Shown one piece after another: positions 32,736-45,360 of a stretch of 64,000 nucleotides of DNA. A model generated the notes under the pieces. It saw only the letters and a list, made by a program, of their open reading frames with translations, was not told where the DNA came from and did not search any database. The position numbers and the translations under genes are program-made. How positions within the stretch are numbered: position 1 is the stretch's first letter; every line of letters starts with the position of its first letter. Source of the stretch: Variovorax boronicumulans (lineage in GTDB: Bacteria > Pseudomonadota > Gammaproteobacteria > Burkholderiales > Burkholderiaceae_C); contig NZ_JAUSSG010000003.1 in assembly GCF_030812215.1 (NCBI RefSeq), positions 434,001 through 498,000 of the forward strand. Direction: 5' to 3'.

Positions 32736-33164
32736 ATGGCCCCCATCTTTGGAGCGCGTCGCATGTTCAATTGCACTGAGGCCTTCCGAATCAAACACAT
32801 TCGTCTTCTCGGACCGGGTGGCACCGATGATTCGCGTGCAGCGGTGCTGCATCAGGCTGGCGTGACCTGGGCGGCTCGCACGATGGTCTTGAGCCACGGG
32901 GCAGCGAACACCGTGATGTTTCTCTCGCCCGCTCACATGAACCCTCTACAGATTGCGATCGGCGCTTTGGGACCCAACCAGGCAAACGCCAATGTGATGG
33001 TTCGAATCCCATGGGCAGTAACCTGGGTGAATGCCATGCAGGACGAAATCATCAAAGATGCGGCTGGCTTTGTATGTTCTACAGATGCCCAGGGGGAATG
33101 CTGCCACTTCGGCGGAATTCTCAAGGACGGCTTGAGCCAGTCACATACGCATTGGCGAAACTAG
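32736..33164 (+). CDS. Hypothetical protein in a region of atypical composition
   Basis: An open frame of 142 codons with no family I recognise. Its third codon positions are far less G/C-biased than those of neighbours, as if acquired recently or decaying. The product has no signal peptide; a moderately hydrophobic middle (TVMFLSPAHMNPLQIAIGALGP) and three cysteines in the C-terminal third (FVCSTDAQGECCHF) are visible. An internal ATG at 32764 is an alternative start. No good ribosome binding site is present. It may be a real foreign gene or a remnant. Confidence 0.4.
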   Translation: MAPIFGARRMFNCTEAFRIKHIRLLGPGGTDDSRAAVLHQAGVTWAARTMVLSHGAANTVMFLSPAHMNPLQIAIGALGPNQANANVMVRIPWAVTWVNAMQDEIIKDAAGFVCSTDAQGECCHFGGILKDGLSQSHTHWRN

Positions 33165-33210
33165 GCCCTGTTCAACCTGCGCGACCCTTTGCGCAGGGGG
33201 AACAGGCCCT
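33163..33210. repeat. Imperfect 20-bp inverted repeat between convergent genes
   Basis: The arms at 33163-33182 and 33191-33210 match in 17 of 20 positions around an 8-nt loop (GACCCTTT). The core arms are CTGTTC..CCTGCGC and GCGCAGG..GAACAG. The element lies just after the atypical ORF and before the 3' end of the oxidase gene. It could be a bidirectional terminator, although there is no T-run, or a leftover end of a small mobile element. Confidence 0.5.
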
Positions 33211-33263
33211 GATCTCTGAGGCCAACAGTTCCTCGAACTGCCGGCTTCAGGCGAAAACCTCGC

Positions 33264-34543
33264 TCAAGCCAACCGATCCAGCAAGCTGTACCAGGCCACC
33301 CCACCCGCTACATAGAACCGCTGCAACCCATGCAGCGGTATCGGCCGCATCTCCGTCACCGGATATGGAAACTCCGCCTTCGCATCGACAAGACGTGCCG
33401 CCAGGTGCTTGCCCATGCTCGTCGCCAGCGCGATGCCGCGCCCGTTGTAGCCCAGCGCGATCGTCATGCCCGGCGCGGGCGTGTGCACGTGCGGCATGAA
33501 GTCGCGCGTGACGGCGATGCGGCCGGCCCAGCGGTATTCGTAACGCAGCGAGCCGAGCTGGGGAAACAGCAGCTCGAGCGAGCGCTCCAGGTGCGCGAAG
33601 TCGGCAGGTCCGTCCGGGTCGGCGAAGTGCCCGCGCCCGCCCATCAGCAGCCGGCCCTGCGCGTCCTTGCGGAAGTACAGCAGCAGCCGCTGCGAAGTCG
33701 AAGCGGTTTCGCCGCGCGGCAGGATGGCATCGGCGGCGGCGCCTTTCAGCGGGGCCGTGGCGACGATGAAGCTGTTCGCTGCCAGCACGGTGCGCGACAG
33801 CCCCGGCCACAGCGGTCCGGTGTAGCCGTTGGTTGCGAGCACCACCTGGTCCGCGATGACGGTGGCGCCAGTCGATGTGCTCGCATGCCACTGCGCGCCC
33901 CCGCGCTCCAGTGCCGTGACCTCGGTGCCGCCATGCACGGCCGCACCGAAACCCTGCGCGGCGCGCACCAGGCCGCGTGTATAGGCCAGCGGCTGGATGC
34001 CGCCTGCGCGCGGGTCGAGCCAGCCGCCCGCGAAGGCCTCGGTGCCGAGCCGCGCGCTGACGGCGGCATGGTCGAGCATTTCCGTCTTCACGCCGCGCCT
34101 TGCCCATTGCTCGGCGCGCGCATGCAGCCCGGCCACTTGTTTGGGCGAGTAGGCGACCTGCAGCCAGCCGTTGCGCACCGGCTGGCAATCGATGCGGTGC
34201 CGCGCGATCAGGTCGAACACCACGTCGGCCGAGCGGGAGACCGCGTCGATCAACGGTGCCGCGCGCTCGCCGCGATAGAGGCGGGTCAGCTCGTCGGGGT
34301 CGTGCTTGAGCGTGGGGTTCACCTGTCCGCCATTGCGGCCGGATGCGCCCCAGCCGGGTTCATTCGCCTCGAGCACGCAGACCTGTACGCCCGCCTCGGC
34401 CAGATGCAATGCGGTCGACAGGCCCGTGAACCCGCCGCCGACGATCAGCACATCGACCTTGCGCGATTCGCGCAGCGGCGGTGTCGGCGGAGCAGGGGGC
34501 GCGGTGGCCGCCCACAGCGATGGCGGCATTGCCTGCGATGCGC

Positions 34544-34547
<4 letters not shown>
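33264..34547 (-). CDS. FAD-dependent amino-acid/amine oxidoreductase (DadA/PuuB-like)
   Basis: A 427-residue flavoprotein of the DAO family. The dinucleotide-binding motif [23 protein letters not shown] lies at about residue 30, followed by GRNGGQVNP, and near the C-terminus [20 protein letters not shown] contacts the flavin. This pattern is closest to gamma-glutamylputrescine oxidase and related amine or N-methyl amino-acid oxidases. Its ATG overlaps the stop of the ABC ATPase gene (ATGA), so it is the last gene of the transporter operon and probably oxidises the imported amino acid or amine. The product would be an imino or aldehyde compound plus reduced acceptor or peroxide. Confidence 0.88.
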
Positions 34548-35307
<760 letters not shown>

Positions 35308-35311
<4 letters not shown>

Positions 35312-35976
35312 GGCTGCTTCCTCCCGGCGCCGAAGCGCTTCTCGAGCCGGCGCAGGCCCCAGACCAGCGGCAGGCTCATCAGCAGGTAGAGCAGGGCGAC
35401 GAGCGTGTAGACCGTCATGTTCTGGAAGGTGGACGAGGCGATGAGCTGGCCGGCGCGCGTCATCTCGGCCACGGTGATGGTGGAGACGAGCGAGGAGTCC
35501 TTGAGCATCATCACCAGCGTGTTGCCATACGGCGGCAGCGCGATGCGAAAGGCCTGCGGCAGGATCACGCGCCGCATGATCAGCGCCGAGCGCATGCCCA
35601 TGGCCTGCGCGGCCTCGCGCTGGCCCGGATCGACGGCTTCGATGCCGGCGCGGAAGTTCTCGGCCTGGTAGGCCGAGTAGGCGATGCCCAGGCCGATGAC
35701 GCCGGCCTGGAAGGCCGTGAGTTGCACGCCGAACTCCGGCAGCACGAAGTAGATGTAGAACAGCTGCACGATGATCGGCAGCCCGCGGATCACGTTGATG
35801 ACCACCGTGCCCGTCCACGACAGTGCGCGCACGGGCGAGAGCTTCATCAGCGCGAGCCCGAGGCCGAGCGCGCTGCTCAGCAGGAACGAGAGCACGGTGA
35901 CCTGCACCGTGACCACGGCGCCCTGCAGGAGGATCGGCAGGAAGTCCTGCGCGTTCTGGAGAAAGGAAGCAGCCAT
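35308..35976 (-). CDS. Polar amino-acid ABC transporter permease (HisM/GlnP-like)
   Basis: A 222-residue membrane subunit with about five helices. The N-terminal [18 protein letters not shown] and the EAA loop region [30 protein letters not shown] identify the HisMQ/GlnP family. Only one permease gene is present, so it probably acts as a homodimer. It lies between the binding-protein gene (15 bp upstream) and the ATPase gene (4-bp overlap). Confidence 0.95.
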
Positions 35977-35991
35977 GGGGGCGGTGCGTTG

Positions 35992-36783
35992 TCAGATGCC
36001 CCACTTCTGGACGATCTTCGCCAGAGTGCCGTCGGCCTTGATCGCCGCGATGGCCTTGTTCAGGCGGGCCATGGTCTCGGTGTCGCCCTTGCGCACCACC
36101 AGGCACACGTCGCCCACGTTCACGGGCTTGTAGCTTTCCACCAGCTTCACGCCGGGAAAGGTGTTCTGCCGCAGCTGGTAGGCAATGATGGGCTGGTCGC
36201 CCAGGCCCGCCTTGATGCGGCCGAGCGAGAGGTCGCGCGTCATGTCGGCCACCGAGTCGTAGCTGCGCACCTCCTTGAAGATGCCCTTCTTGTTGAGCAT
36301 GTCCAGGAACACGGTGCCGACCTGCGCGCCGACCACCTCGCCCTTGAGCTCGTCGAGCGAGACATACGCGCGAGCGTCGTCGCCCTTGACGATCAGGCCC
36401 TCGCCGTACGAATACACCGGGTCGCTGAAGTCGACCACTTCCTGGCGCGCCGCGGTCTTGAGCATCGCGGCCGAGACGATGTCGATCTTGCGGGCGGTGA
36501 GCGAGGGAATGAGCGCCGAGAACACCGTCTGCTGCACGTTGACGCCGAAGCCGCCGGCCTTGCCCACGGCAGTGACGGTGTCGACCATCATTCCCTGGAT
36601 GGTGTTGGTCTTCACGTCCAGGAAGGTGAAGGGCACGCCGGTGGCCGTGGCGCCCACGTTGTAGGTGGCGGGTGCGGCGCCCTGCGCGCCGGCCAGCGAG
36701 GCGGCGCCCGCGACGCACAGGCCCAGGGCCAGGCGGCGAAGTGAGTGAAGGTGGCGAACGATGCGATGAACGATGGGTTTCAC
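35992..36783 (-). CDS. Amino-acid ABC transporter substrate-binding protein
   Basis: A 263-residue periplasmic binding protein of the polar amino-acid family (SBP_bac_3). A GTG start at 36783 is chosen because a GAGGAG site lies 8 nt upstream and it gives a clean signal peptide (basic start, hydrophobic core, cleavage near SLAGAQ). A longer frame reaching 36900 lacks such a site. The mature protein includes [20 protein letters not shown], then [20 protein letters not shown], typical of the ligand pocket. It is the first gene of the operon and is divergent from the IclR gene. Ligand unknown. Confidence 0.9.
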   Translation of the reverse strand: MKPIVHRIVRHLHSLRRLALGLCVAGAASLAGAQGAAPATYNVGATATGVPFTFLDVKTNTIQGMMVDTVTAVGKAGGFGVNVQQTVFSALIPSLTARKIDIVSAAMLKTAARQEVVDFSDPVYSYGEGLIVKGDDARAYVSLDELKGEVVGAQVGTVFLDMLNKKGIFKEVRSYDSVADMTRDLSLGRIKAGLGDQPIIAYQLRQNTFPGVKLVESYKPVNVGDVCLVVRKGDTETMARLNKAIAAIKADGTLAKIVQKWGI

Positions 36784-36882
36784 GGAAGCACTCCTCGGGG
36801 AAGGTGAAAGAGCAGGAAGGAAACGGAAGAAAAGGAACTGGGAAAAGACCGAACGGCCAATGCAACATGTGTGCCAATAGTC

Positions 36883-36896
36883 GATTCTTTTGAATC
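36883..36896. promoter_or_regulatory. Inverted repeat near the amino-acid transporter promoter
   Basis: GATTC and GAATC (perfect 5-bp arms) with a TTTT spacer in the AT-rich divergent region, 100 bp from the transporter start and 85 bp from the IclR start. The T-rich spacer makes this a weaker operator candidate than the one at 36937. Confidence 0.35.
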
Positions 36897-36936
36897 TCAT
36901 ATCAATAAAGAAAAACCACTAGTCGAACTCAAAGTA

Positions 36937-36951
36937 TCGATATTCGATATT
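36937..36951. promoter_or_regulatory. Palindrome, predicted IclR operator
   Basis: TATCGA and TCGATA flank a TAT spacer, a perfect 15-bp dyad 30 bp before the IclR start codon. IclR-type regulators bind short palindromes of this size near their own promoter, so it likely serves autoregulation and control of the divergent ABC operon. Confidence 0.55.
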
Positions 36952-36980
36952 TCAGGTCGACATGGCTATACTCCGCAGCC

Positions 36981-40196
<3,216 letters not shown>

Positions 40197-40255
40197 GGTG
40201 CGGCGAAGTTTCCGCCGTTGCCAAGGTTTTGAAAATCAGAAAATAATGAGTGAAC

Positions 40256-40274
40256 CGTCCCAAAAAACAGGACG
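40256..40274. promoter_or_regulatory. Inverted repeat in LysR/MFS gap
   Basis: CGTCC and GGACG (5-bp arms) enclose an A-rich 9-nt spacer, 20 bp before the LysR start and 60 bp from the MFS start. The surrounding gap is AT-rich. A candidate operator or leader hairpin. Confidence 0.35.
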
Positions 40275-40293
40275 ATAGGAAAAGGATGAATCC

Positions 40294-41244
40294 ATGTCCC
40301 AGGTGATGTTCGATCTCGACGTGCTGCGCAGCTTCTCCACCGGTATCGCACTCGGCAGTTACGCCCGCGCGGCCGACCGGCTGGGGCGCTCCACCTCCGC
40401 GGTGAGCGCGCAATTGAAGAAGCTGGAAGCGCAGGCCGGCACCGTGCTGTTCCGCAAGGCCGGCCGCGGGCTGGAGCTCACCGATGCCGGCGAAACCCTG
40501 CTGGCCTACGCCCATCGCATGCTCGAACTCAACGAAGAAGCGAGCGCCGCCATGCGCGGTGCCGACCTCGAGGGCTGGGTGCGGCTGGGCCTGCAGGAAG
40601 ACTTCGGCGAGACGCTGCTGCCCGCTGTGCTCGGCCGCTTTGCGCGTGCGCATCCCAAGGTGCGCATCGAGGCGTGCGTCGCGCGCAGCGCGGAGTTGCG
40701 CGAACGCCTCGAACTCGGAAAGCTCGACCTCGCGCTGGCGTGGGACGCGGGCGACCAGCCGCCGTCGCTGCATGCCGAGCGCGTGGCGCGCCTGCCGCTG
40801 CAATGGATCGGTCCGGCGTCCGGCGATGTGCTCGACGCGCCTTGGTGGAAGGAGCGCGAGCGCCGCGATGGCGCAGGTCGCGGCGCGCGCAAGTCGAAAG
40901 AGCCGCTGCCGCTGGTGCTGCTCGATGCGCCGTGCCCGCTGCGCGACATCGTCACCCAGACGCTCGACCGCGCCGGCGTGCCGTGGCGCCACGCGTTCAC
41001 CAGCGCCAGCCTCGCGGCCTTGTGGGCCGCGAGCTCGGCCGGCCTCGGCCTCACGGTGCGCACGCCTTTCGGGCTGCCTTCGCATGTGCGCGCCATCGAC
41101 CGCACGGCAGTCGGCCTGCCGGCGCTGCCGCAGATGTCGATGTCGCTCTACCGCGCGCAGGCCAATGCCGAGGCGCCGGTCGGGCGGCTCGCCACGCTGC
41201 TGCTGGAGGCGGTGCGGCGGCACGTGCAGCCAGTCACGAGCTGA
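40294..41244 (+). CDS. LysR-family transcriptional regulator
   Basis: A 316-residue LysR-type regulator. The DNA-binding domain is at about residues 8-65 (GSYARAADRLGRSTSAVSAQLKKLEAQAG). The effector domain follows, with an unusual basic insertion around residues 185-205 (KERERRDGAGRGARKSKE) that probably forms a surface loop. It is divergent from one MFS gene (38886-40196) and convergent with another (41267-42475), so either could be its target; the divergent gene is the likelier one. Confidence 0.92.
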   Translation: MSQVMFDLDVLRSFSTGIALGSYARAADRLGRSTSAVSAQLKKLEAQAGTVLFRKAGRGLELTDAGETLLAYAHRMLELNEEASAAMRGADLEGWVRLGLQEDFGETLLPAVLGRFARAHPKVRIEACVARSAELRERLELGKLDLALAWDAGDQPPSLHAERVARLPLQWIGPASGDVLDAPWWKERERRDGAGRGARKSKEPLPLVLLDAPCPLRDIVTQTLDRAGVPWRHAFTSASLAALWAASSAGLGLTVRTPFGLPSHVRAIDRTAVGLPALPQMSMSLYRAQANAEAPVGRLATLLLEAVRRHVQPVTS

Positions 41245-41266
41245 GAAGATGTGAACGACGCCCGGG

Positions 41267-42475
41267 CTACCGCCGCTTCGCCAGGCAGTTCCATCCGGCG
41301 CCTGCGGCCATCAGCACGCAGGTACCGAGGAACACGGCCCGCATGCCGATGTGCCCGCCCACGAAGCCGCCGAGAAGCGGCCCGGCCACCTGGCCCGTGT
41401 ACTGTGCCGAGGTCGAGTAGCCGAGCATGTTGCCGGCCACGCGCTCGGGCACGTTGTGGCGGATCACGCTCGCGATGCAGGGCAACAGCCCGCCGAGCGA
41501 GAGCCCCATCAGGAAGCGCAGCACCACCAGCTGCCAGCCCGAGGTGACGAAGGCCTGCGGAACCAGCAGCACCGCCGAGACCGCCAGGCACCCGACGATC
41601 ACGTTCCAGTGCCCCACGCGGTCGGCCAGCTTGCCCAGGCGCGAGGCCGAGAGAATGCTGCCGAGCGCGGCGGCGGACATCACGAGGCCAGCCATCATCG
41701 TCACGCGGTTGGGATCTTCGACCAGCGTGGCGACGTAGACGGTGATGATCGGCTCGATCGACATGTTGGCCAGCATCAGCAGCATGCCGGTGAAGAGCAT
41801 CGCGATGAGCGGGCGCTTGTCGGGAATGGCGGCCCAGCCAATGTTGGCGCCATCGCTCTGCTTCGAGGCCGAGGGCGCTTTCTTCTCCTCGCGGATCAGG
41901 AAAGCGGTGGCGAGAAAGGCCACGAAGATCATCGCGCCCGCCGCGAAGAAGGTCGCGCGGATGCCGATGAGCGGCGGCAGCGCGCCGCCGACCAGCGGCC
42001 CCACGAGGTTGCCGGCCATGATGGCCGAGGACATCGTGCCCAGCGCCCAGCCGGTGCGGTCCTTCGGCGTCTGCGTGGCGACCAGCACCATCGAGCCCGA
42101 GGCGTAGCCGCCGAGCAGCCCCGCCAGCAGCCGAAGGCCCACGAGCTGCCACACGTTGCCCGCCATGCCGATGAGCGCCATCGCCACCGCCATGCCCAGG
42201 CTCGCGCGGATCAGCATGGGTTTCCGGCCATAGCGGTCGGCCAGCCGCCCCCACAGCGGCGCGACCAGCGCGGCGCTGAAGAAAGTGGCGCCATAGGCCA
42301 CGCCCGACCATTGCACGATGGCCGCGTGGTCCGTCACACCGAGTTGCTCGACGTACAGCGGCAGGAAGGGCAGCAGCAACGTCATCGCCACGATGGTGGT
42401 GAAGGAGCCGAACATGCAGACGGCGAGATTGCGCTGCCAGTGGGCGCTGCTGGCGTAGGAGGGCGGGTTCGTCAT
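41267..42475 (-). CDS. MFS multidrug-type efflux transporter (TetA/Blt-like)
   Basis: A 402-residue major facilitator with about 12 helices. GRLADRYGRKPMLIRASLGMA between helices 2 and 3 is the classical motif A, and helix 5 carries GNLVGPLVGGALPPLIG, the antiporter motif C, so it is predicted to be a proton-coupled exporter. The start at 42475 fits the usual short N-terminus; 21 further in-frame upstream codons look untranslated. It lies between a LysR gene (convergent) and the IorAB-like genes. Confidence 0.92.
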   Translation of the reverse strand: MTNPPSYASSAHWQRNLAVCMFGSFTTIVAMTLLLPFLPLYVEQLGVTDHAAIVQWSGVAYGATFFSAALVAPLWGRLADRYGRKPMLIRASLGMAVAMALIGMAGNVWQLVGLRLLAGLLGGYASGSMVLVATQTPKDRTGWALGTMSSAIMAGNLVGPLVGGALPPLIGIRATFFAAGAMIFVAFLATAFLIREEKKAPSASKQSDGANIGWAAIPDKRPLIAMLFTGMLLMLANMSIEPIITVYVATLVEDPNRVTMMAGLVMSAAALGSILSASRLGKLADRVGHWNVIVGCLAVSAVLLVPQAFVTSGWQLVVLRFLMGLSLGGLLPCIASVIRHNVPERVAGNMLGYSTSAQYTGQVAGPLLGGFVGGHIGMRAVFLGTCVLMAAGAGWNCLAKRR

Positions 42476-42587
42476 GGGCGAACCGATTGTGTGGCGGCGT
42501 GGCCGAACCCGCGCCTGCCGATTCGCGGCGGCACCCATCGCGGTGTCGGATGGGTGCGCGCCGCGTGCGGCTACTGGCTGGCGCGGG

Positions 42588-44771
42588 TCAGGCCGTCTTG
42601 AGCAACTCGGGGTCGATCGGCAACTTGCGCACCCGCTTGCCCGTCGCAGCGAAGATGGCGTTCGTCAGCGCCGGCGCAAGCCCCGAGGTGCCGGGCTCGC
42701 CCATGCCGCCGGGCGCTTCCTTGCTCGCGACGATGTGGGTTTCGATGATCGGCGTTTCGTTCATGCGCACCACGCGCACGTCGTGGAAGTTCGATTGCTC
42801 GATGCGCCCGTCCTTCAGCGTCGCCTTGCCCCAGAGCGCGCCCGAGATGCCGAAGATCACGCCGCTCTGCACCTGGGCCTGCACGGTGTCGGGATTGACG
42901 ATCACGCCCGCATCGAGCGCGCAGACCACGCGCTTGACGGCCACGTCGCCCGACTTGGCGACCTCCGCATCCACCACCAGCGCCATGAAGGTGCCGAAGG
43001 CGAACTGCAGCGACACGCCGCGCCCCTGGCCTGCGGGCAGGGGCTGGCCCCAGCCGGACTTTTCCGCGGCGAGCTTGAGCACGGCCAGCGCGCGCGGGTT
43101 CTGCGCGAGCAGCGCGGTGCGGAAGGCGACGGGGTCGGTCTTCGCGGCGGTGGCGAGTTCGTCGATGAAGCTCTCGACCACGAACACGTTGTGCGTCGGC
43201 CCCACGCCGCGCCAGAACGCGGTGGGCACCGGCGGCTCGTGGTTCACGTAGTCGACCAGAATGTTCGGCAGCGCGTAGGGTGGCTTCTCGGCGCCGTCGA
43301 TGGTCTCGGGGTCGAAGTTGTTGTTGTAGGCCGGCGGCAGCCAGCGCTTGAGGATCGAGGAGCCGGTGATGCGGTGGCTCCACGCCACGAGCTTGCCTTG
43401 CGCATCGAGGCCGGCGCTCACGCGGTCGTAGAAGTAGGGACGGTACATGTCGTGCTGCGTGTCTTCCTCCCGCGTCCAGATGACCTTGACGGGTCCGTCG
43501 ACCTTCTGCGCGATCTGCACGGCGCGCGTGACGCTGTCGACCTCCAGCCGCCGGCCGAAGCCGCCGCCCAGCAGGTGGTTGTGCACCGTCACCTTCTCCA
43601 CCGGCAGGCCCGTGACCGCCGCGGCCGCGGCCTGTGCGCGCGTGAGTACCTGCGTGCCGACCCACACCTCGCAGCTGTCCTTGCGAACATGCACGGTGCA
43701 GTTGAGAGGCTCCATTGCCGCATGGACCAGGAACGGCACTTCGTAGACGGCCTCCAGGCGCTGCGCCGCGCCGGCCATGGCCTTGGCGTTGTCGCCTTCC
43801 TTGCGCACGACCGCGCCCTGCTTCTGCGAGGCCTCGGCCATCGACTGCACGATGCTTTCGGTGCTCACCTTGGCGTTGGCGCCGTCGTCCCATTCGACGA
43901 CAACGGCCGCCAGGCCCTTCTTCGCCGCACCCATGTGGTCGGCGACGACGGCCACGCAGTCATCGAGCCGCACGACCTGGCGCACGCCGCGCACCTTCAG
44001 CGCCGCAGCGTCGTCGATGCTGCGCACGCGGCCGCCGAACACCGGCGACTGCTTCAGCGTGGCGACCTTCATGCCGGGCACGCGCGCGTCGATGCCGTAC
44101 ATCGCGGTGCCGTTCACCTTGGCGGGCGTGTCCAGGCGCCGGGCGGAGGTGCCGATCAGCTTGAAGTCGCCTTGCGGTTTCAGCTCGACCTTCTCGGGCA
44201 CGGGGAGCTTGGCGGCATCGGCGACCAGCGCGCCGTACTTGAGGCGGCGTCCGCTCGCGGTGTGGACCACTTCGCCGCGCACGGCGCGGCACGAGGCCGG
44301 CTCGACACGCCAGCGCTGCGCCGCCGCCTGCACGAGCACCGTGCGGGCCGCAGCACCTGCGCGCCGCATCGGCTCGTAGGCACCGCGGATGGTGGTGGAG
44401 CCGCCCGTCACCTGGAAGCCCAGCAGCGGGTTGCCGTAGAGCTTGTCGCTGGGCGGTGCGTGTTCGAGGCGCACGCCGGCGAGGTCGATCTCCAGCTCTT
44501 CGGCAATCAGCATCGGGATGCTCGTGTAGGTGCCCTGGCCCATTTCGATGAAGCCCATGACCACGGTCACCTGCCCATCGGGAGCGATGCGGACGAAGGC
44601 ATTGGGTGCCCAGGGCGCGGCGGTGGGGCCGGCGGCCTCTGCCGGGGAGGGCGCGGCGCCGAAGCCGACACCGATGAGCAGGCCGCCGCCCAGCGCGGCG
44701 CCGACGGAGAGAAAGCCGCGGCGCGAGAGCGAGGTGTCGGCTTCAGGGGGTGTCAGTCGATCGAGGATCAT
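42588..44771 (-). CDS. Molybdopterin-binding subunit of an IorB-like aldehyde/N-heterocycle dehydrogenase
   Basis: A 727-residue catalytic subunit of the xanthine oxidase superfamily, two-subunit (IorAB-like) branch. The N-terminus has a twin-arginine signal (SLSRRGFLSVGAALGGG), so the folded complex is exported to the periplasm. Family motifs are FIEMGQGTYTSIPMLIAEEL, LGGGFGRRLEVD, AFWRGVGPTHNVFVVESF, and the catalytic Glu in GGMGEPGTSGLAP. No FAD subunit is present, which fits electron transfer to a cytochrome rather than NAD. The gene starts 1 bp after the 2Fe-2S subunit stop. Substrate may be an aldehyde or N-heterocycle. Confidence 0.92.
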   Translation of the reverse strand: MILDRLTPPEADTSLSRRGFLSVGAALGGGLLIGVGFGAAPSPAEAAGPTAAPWAPNAFVRIAPDGQVTVVMGFIEMGQGTYTSIPMLIAEELEIDLAGVRLEHAPPSDKLYGNPLLGFQVTGGSTTIRGAYEPMRRAGAAARTVLVQAAAQRWRVEPASCRAVRGEVVHTASGRRLKYGALVADAAKLPVPEKVELKPQGDFKLIGTSARRLDTPAKVNGTAMYGIDARVPGMKVATLKQSPVFGGRVRSIDDAAALKVRGVRQVVRLDDCVAVVADHMGAAKKGLAAVVVEWDDGANAKVSTESIVQSMAEASQKQGAVVRKEGDNAKAMAGAAQRLEAVYEVPFLVHAAMEPLNCTVHVRKDSCEVWVGTQVLTRAQAAAAAVTGLPVEKVTVHNHLLGGGFGRRLEVDSVTRAVQIAQKVDGPVKVIWTREEDTQHDMYRPYFYDRVSAGLDAQGKLVAWSHRITGSSILKRWLPPAYNNNFDPETIDGAEKPPYALPNILVDYVNHEPPVPTAFWRGVGPTHNVFVVESFIDELATAAKTDPVAFRTALLAQNPRALAVLKLAAEKSGWGQPLPAGQGRGVSLQFAFGTFMALVVDAEVAKSGDVAVKRVVCALDAGVIVNPDTVQAQVQSGVIFGISGALWGKATLKDGRIEQSNFHDVRVVRMNETPIIETHIVASKEAPGGMGEPGTSGLAPALTNAIFAATGKRVRKLPIDPELLKTA

Positions 44772-44772
44772 G

Positions 44773-45255
44773 TCAGGCCGCCTTTCTTGCAGGCGCGGCC
44801 GTCTTGCCGGAAAGGGCGCGCGCCGCTTCCTTGATGCCGGCGCGGATGCGCACATAGGTGCCGCATCGGCAGATGTTGCCGCTCATGGCGCCGTCGATTT
44901 CCTCGTCGGTGGGCGAGGTGTTCTTGCTCAGCAGGGCCGTGGCCGACATCAGCTGGCCCGATTGGCAGTATCCGCATTGCACGACGTCGAGGTCGAGCCA
45001 GGCCTTCTGCAATGCGCGGCCGACGCGCGTGCCCGCGAGCGATTCGATGGTGCTCACATTGGCGTTGGCGACCGATTCGACCGGCGTGATGCACGAGCGC
45101 GTGGCCACGCCGTCGACGTGGACCGTGCAGGCCCCGCACATGCCAAGGCCGCAGCCGAACTTGGTGCCCGTCATGCCGAGCACGTCGCGCAGCACCCAGA
45201 GCACGGGGGTGTCGCCGTCGACGTCGAGCGGGCGTTCGATTCCATTGACTTTCAT
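44773..45255 (-). CDS. [2Fe-2S] subunit of the IorAB-like dehydrogenase
   Basis: A 160-residue small subunit holding two [2Fe-2S] clusters: the plant-type set in GTKFGCGLGMCGACTVHVDG with a fourth Cys in TRSCITP, and the second set in VQCGYCQSGQ ... GNICRCGTYVR. It passes electrons from the molybdenum subunit to an external acceptor. It lacks a signal peptide of its own and would be exported in complex with its twin-arginine partner. The start at 45255 has an AGAGG site. It is divergent from a GlxA-type regulator. Confidence 0.94.
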   Translation of the reverse strand: MKVNGIERPLDVDGDTPVLWVLRDVLGMTGTKFGCGLGMCGACTVHVDGVATRSCITPVESVANANVSTIESLAGTRVGRALQKAWLDLDVVQCGYCQSGQLMSATALLSKNTSPTDEEIDGAMSGNICRCGTYVRIRAGIKEAARALSGKTAAPARKAA

Positions 45256-45360
45256 AGAGCCTCTTTCTTGTGGTGCCGCGTGGGACGGCTGTTTGACCGG
45301 TCGGAGGATGTCACGTAGCCTTTCGGCCGGAATGTCGAAATTACCTCTTTTCAGGACATC

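Noticed and set aside
33163..33210. Complete insertion sequence or MITE
   Set aside because: There is an inverted repeat, but no transposase, no clear target duplication and only 8 nt between the arms. It is recorded as a repeat only.
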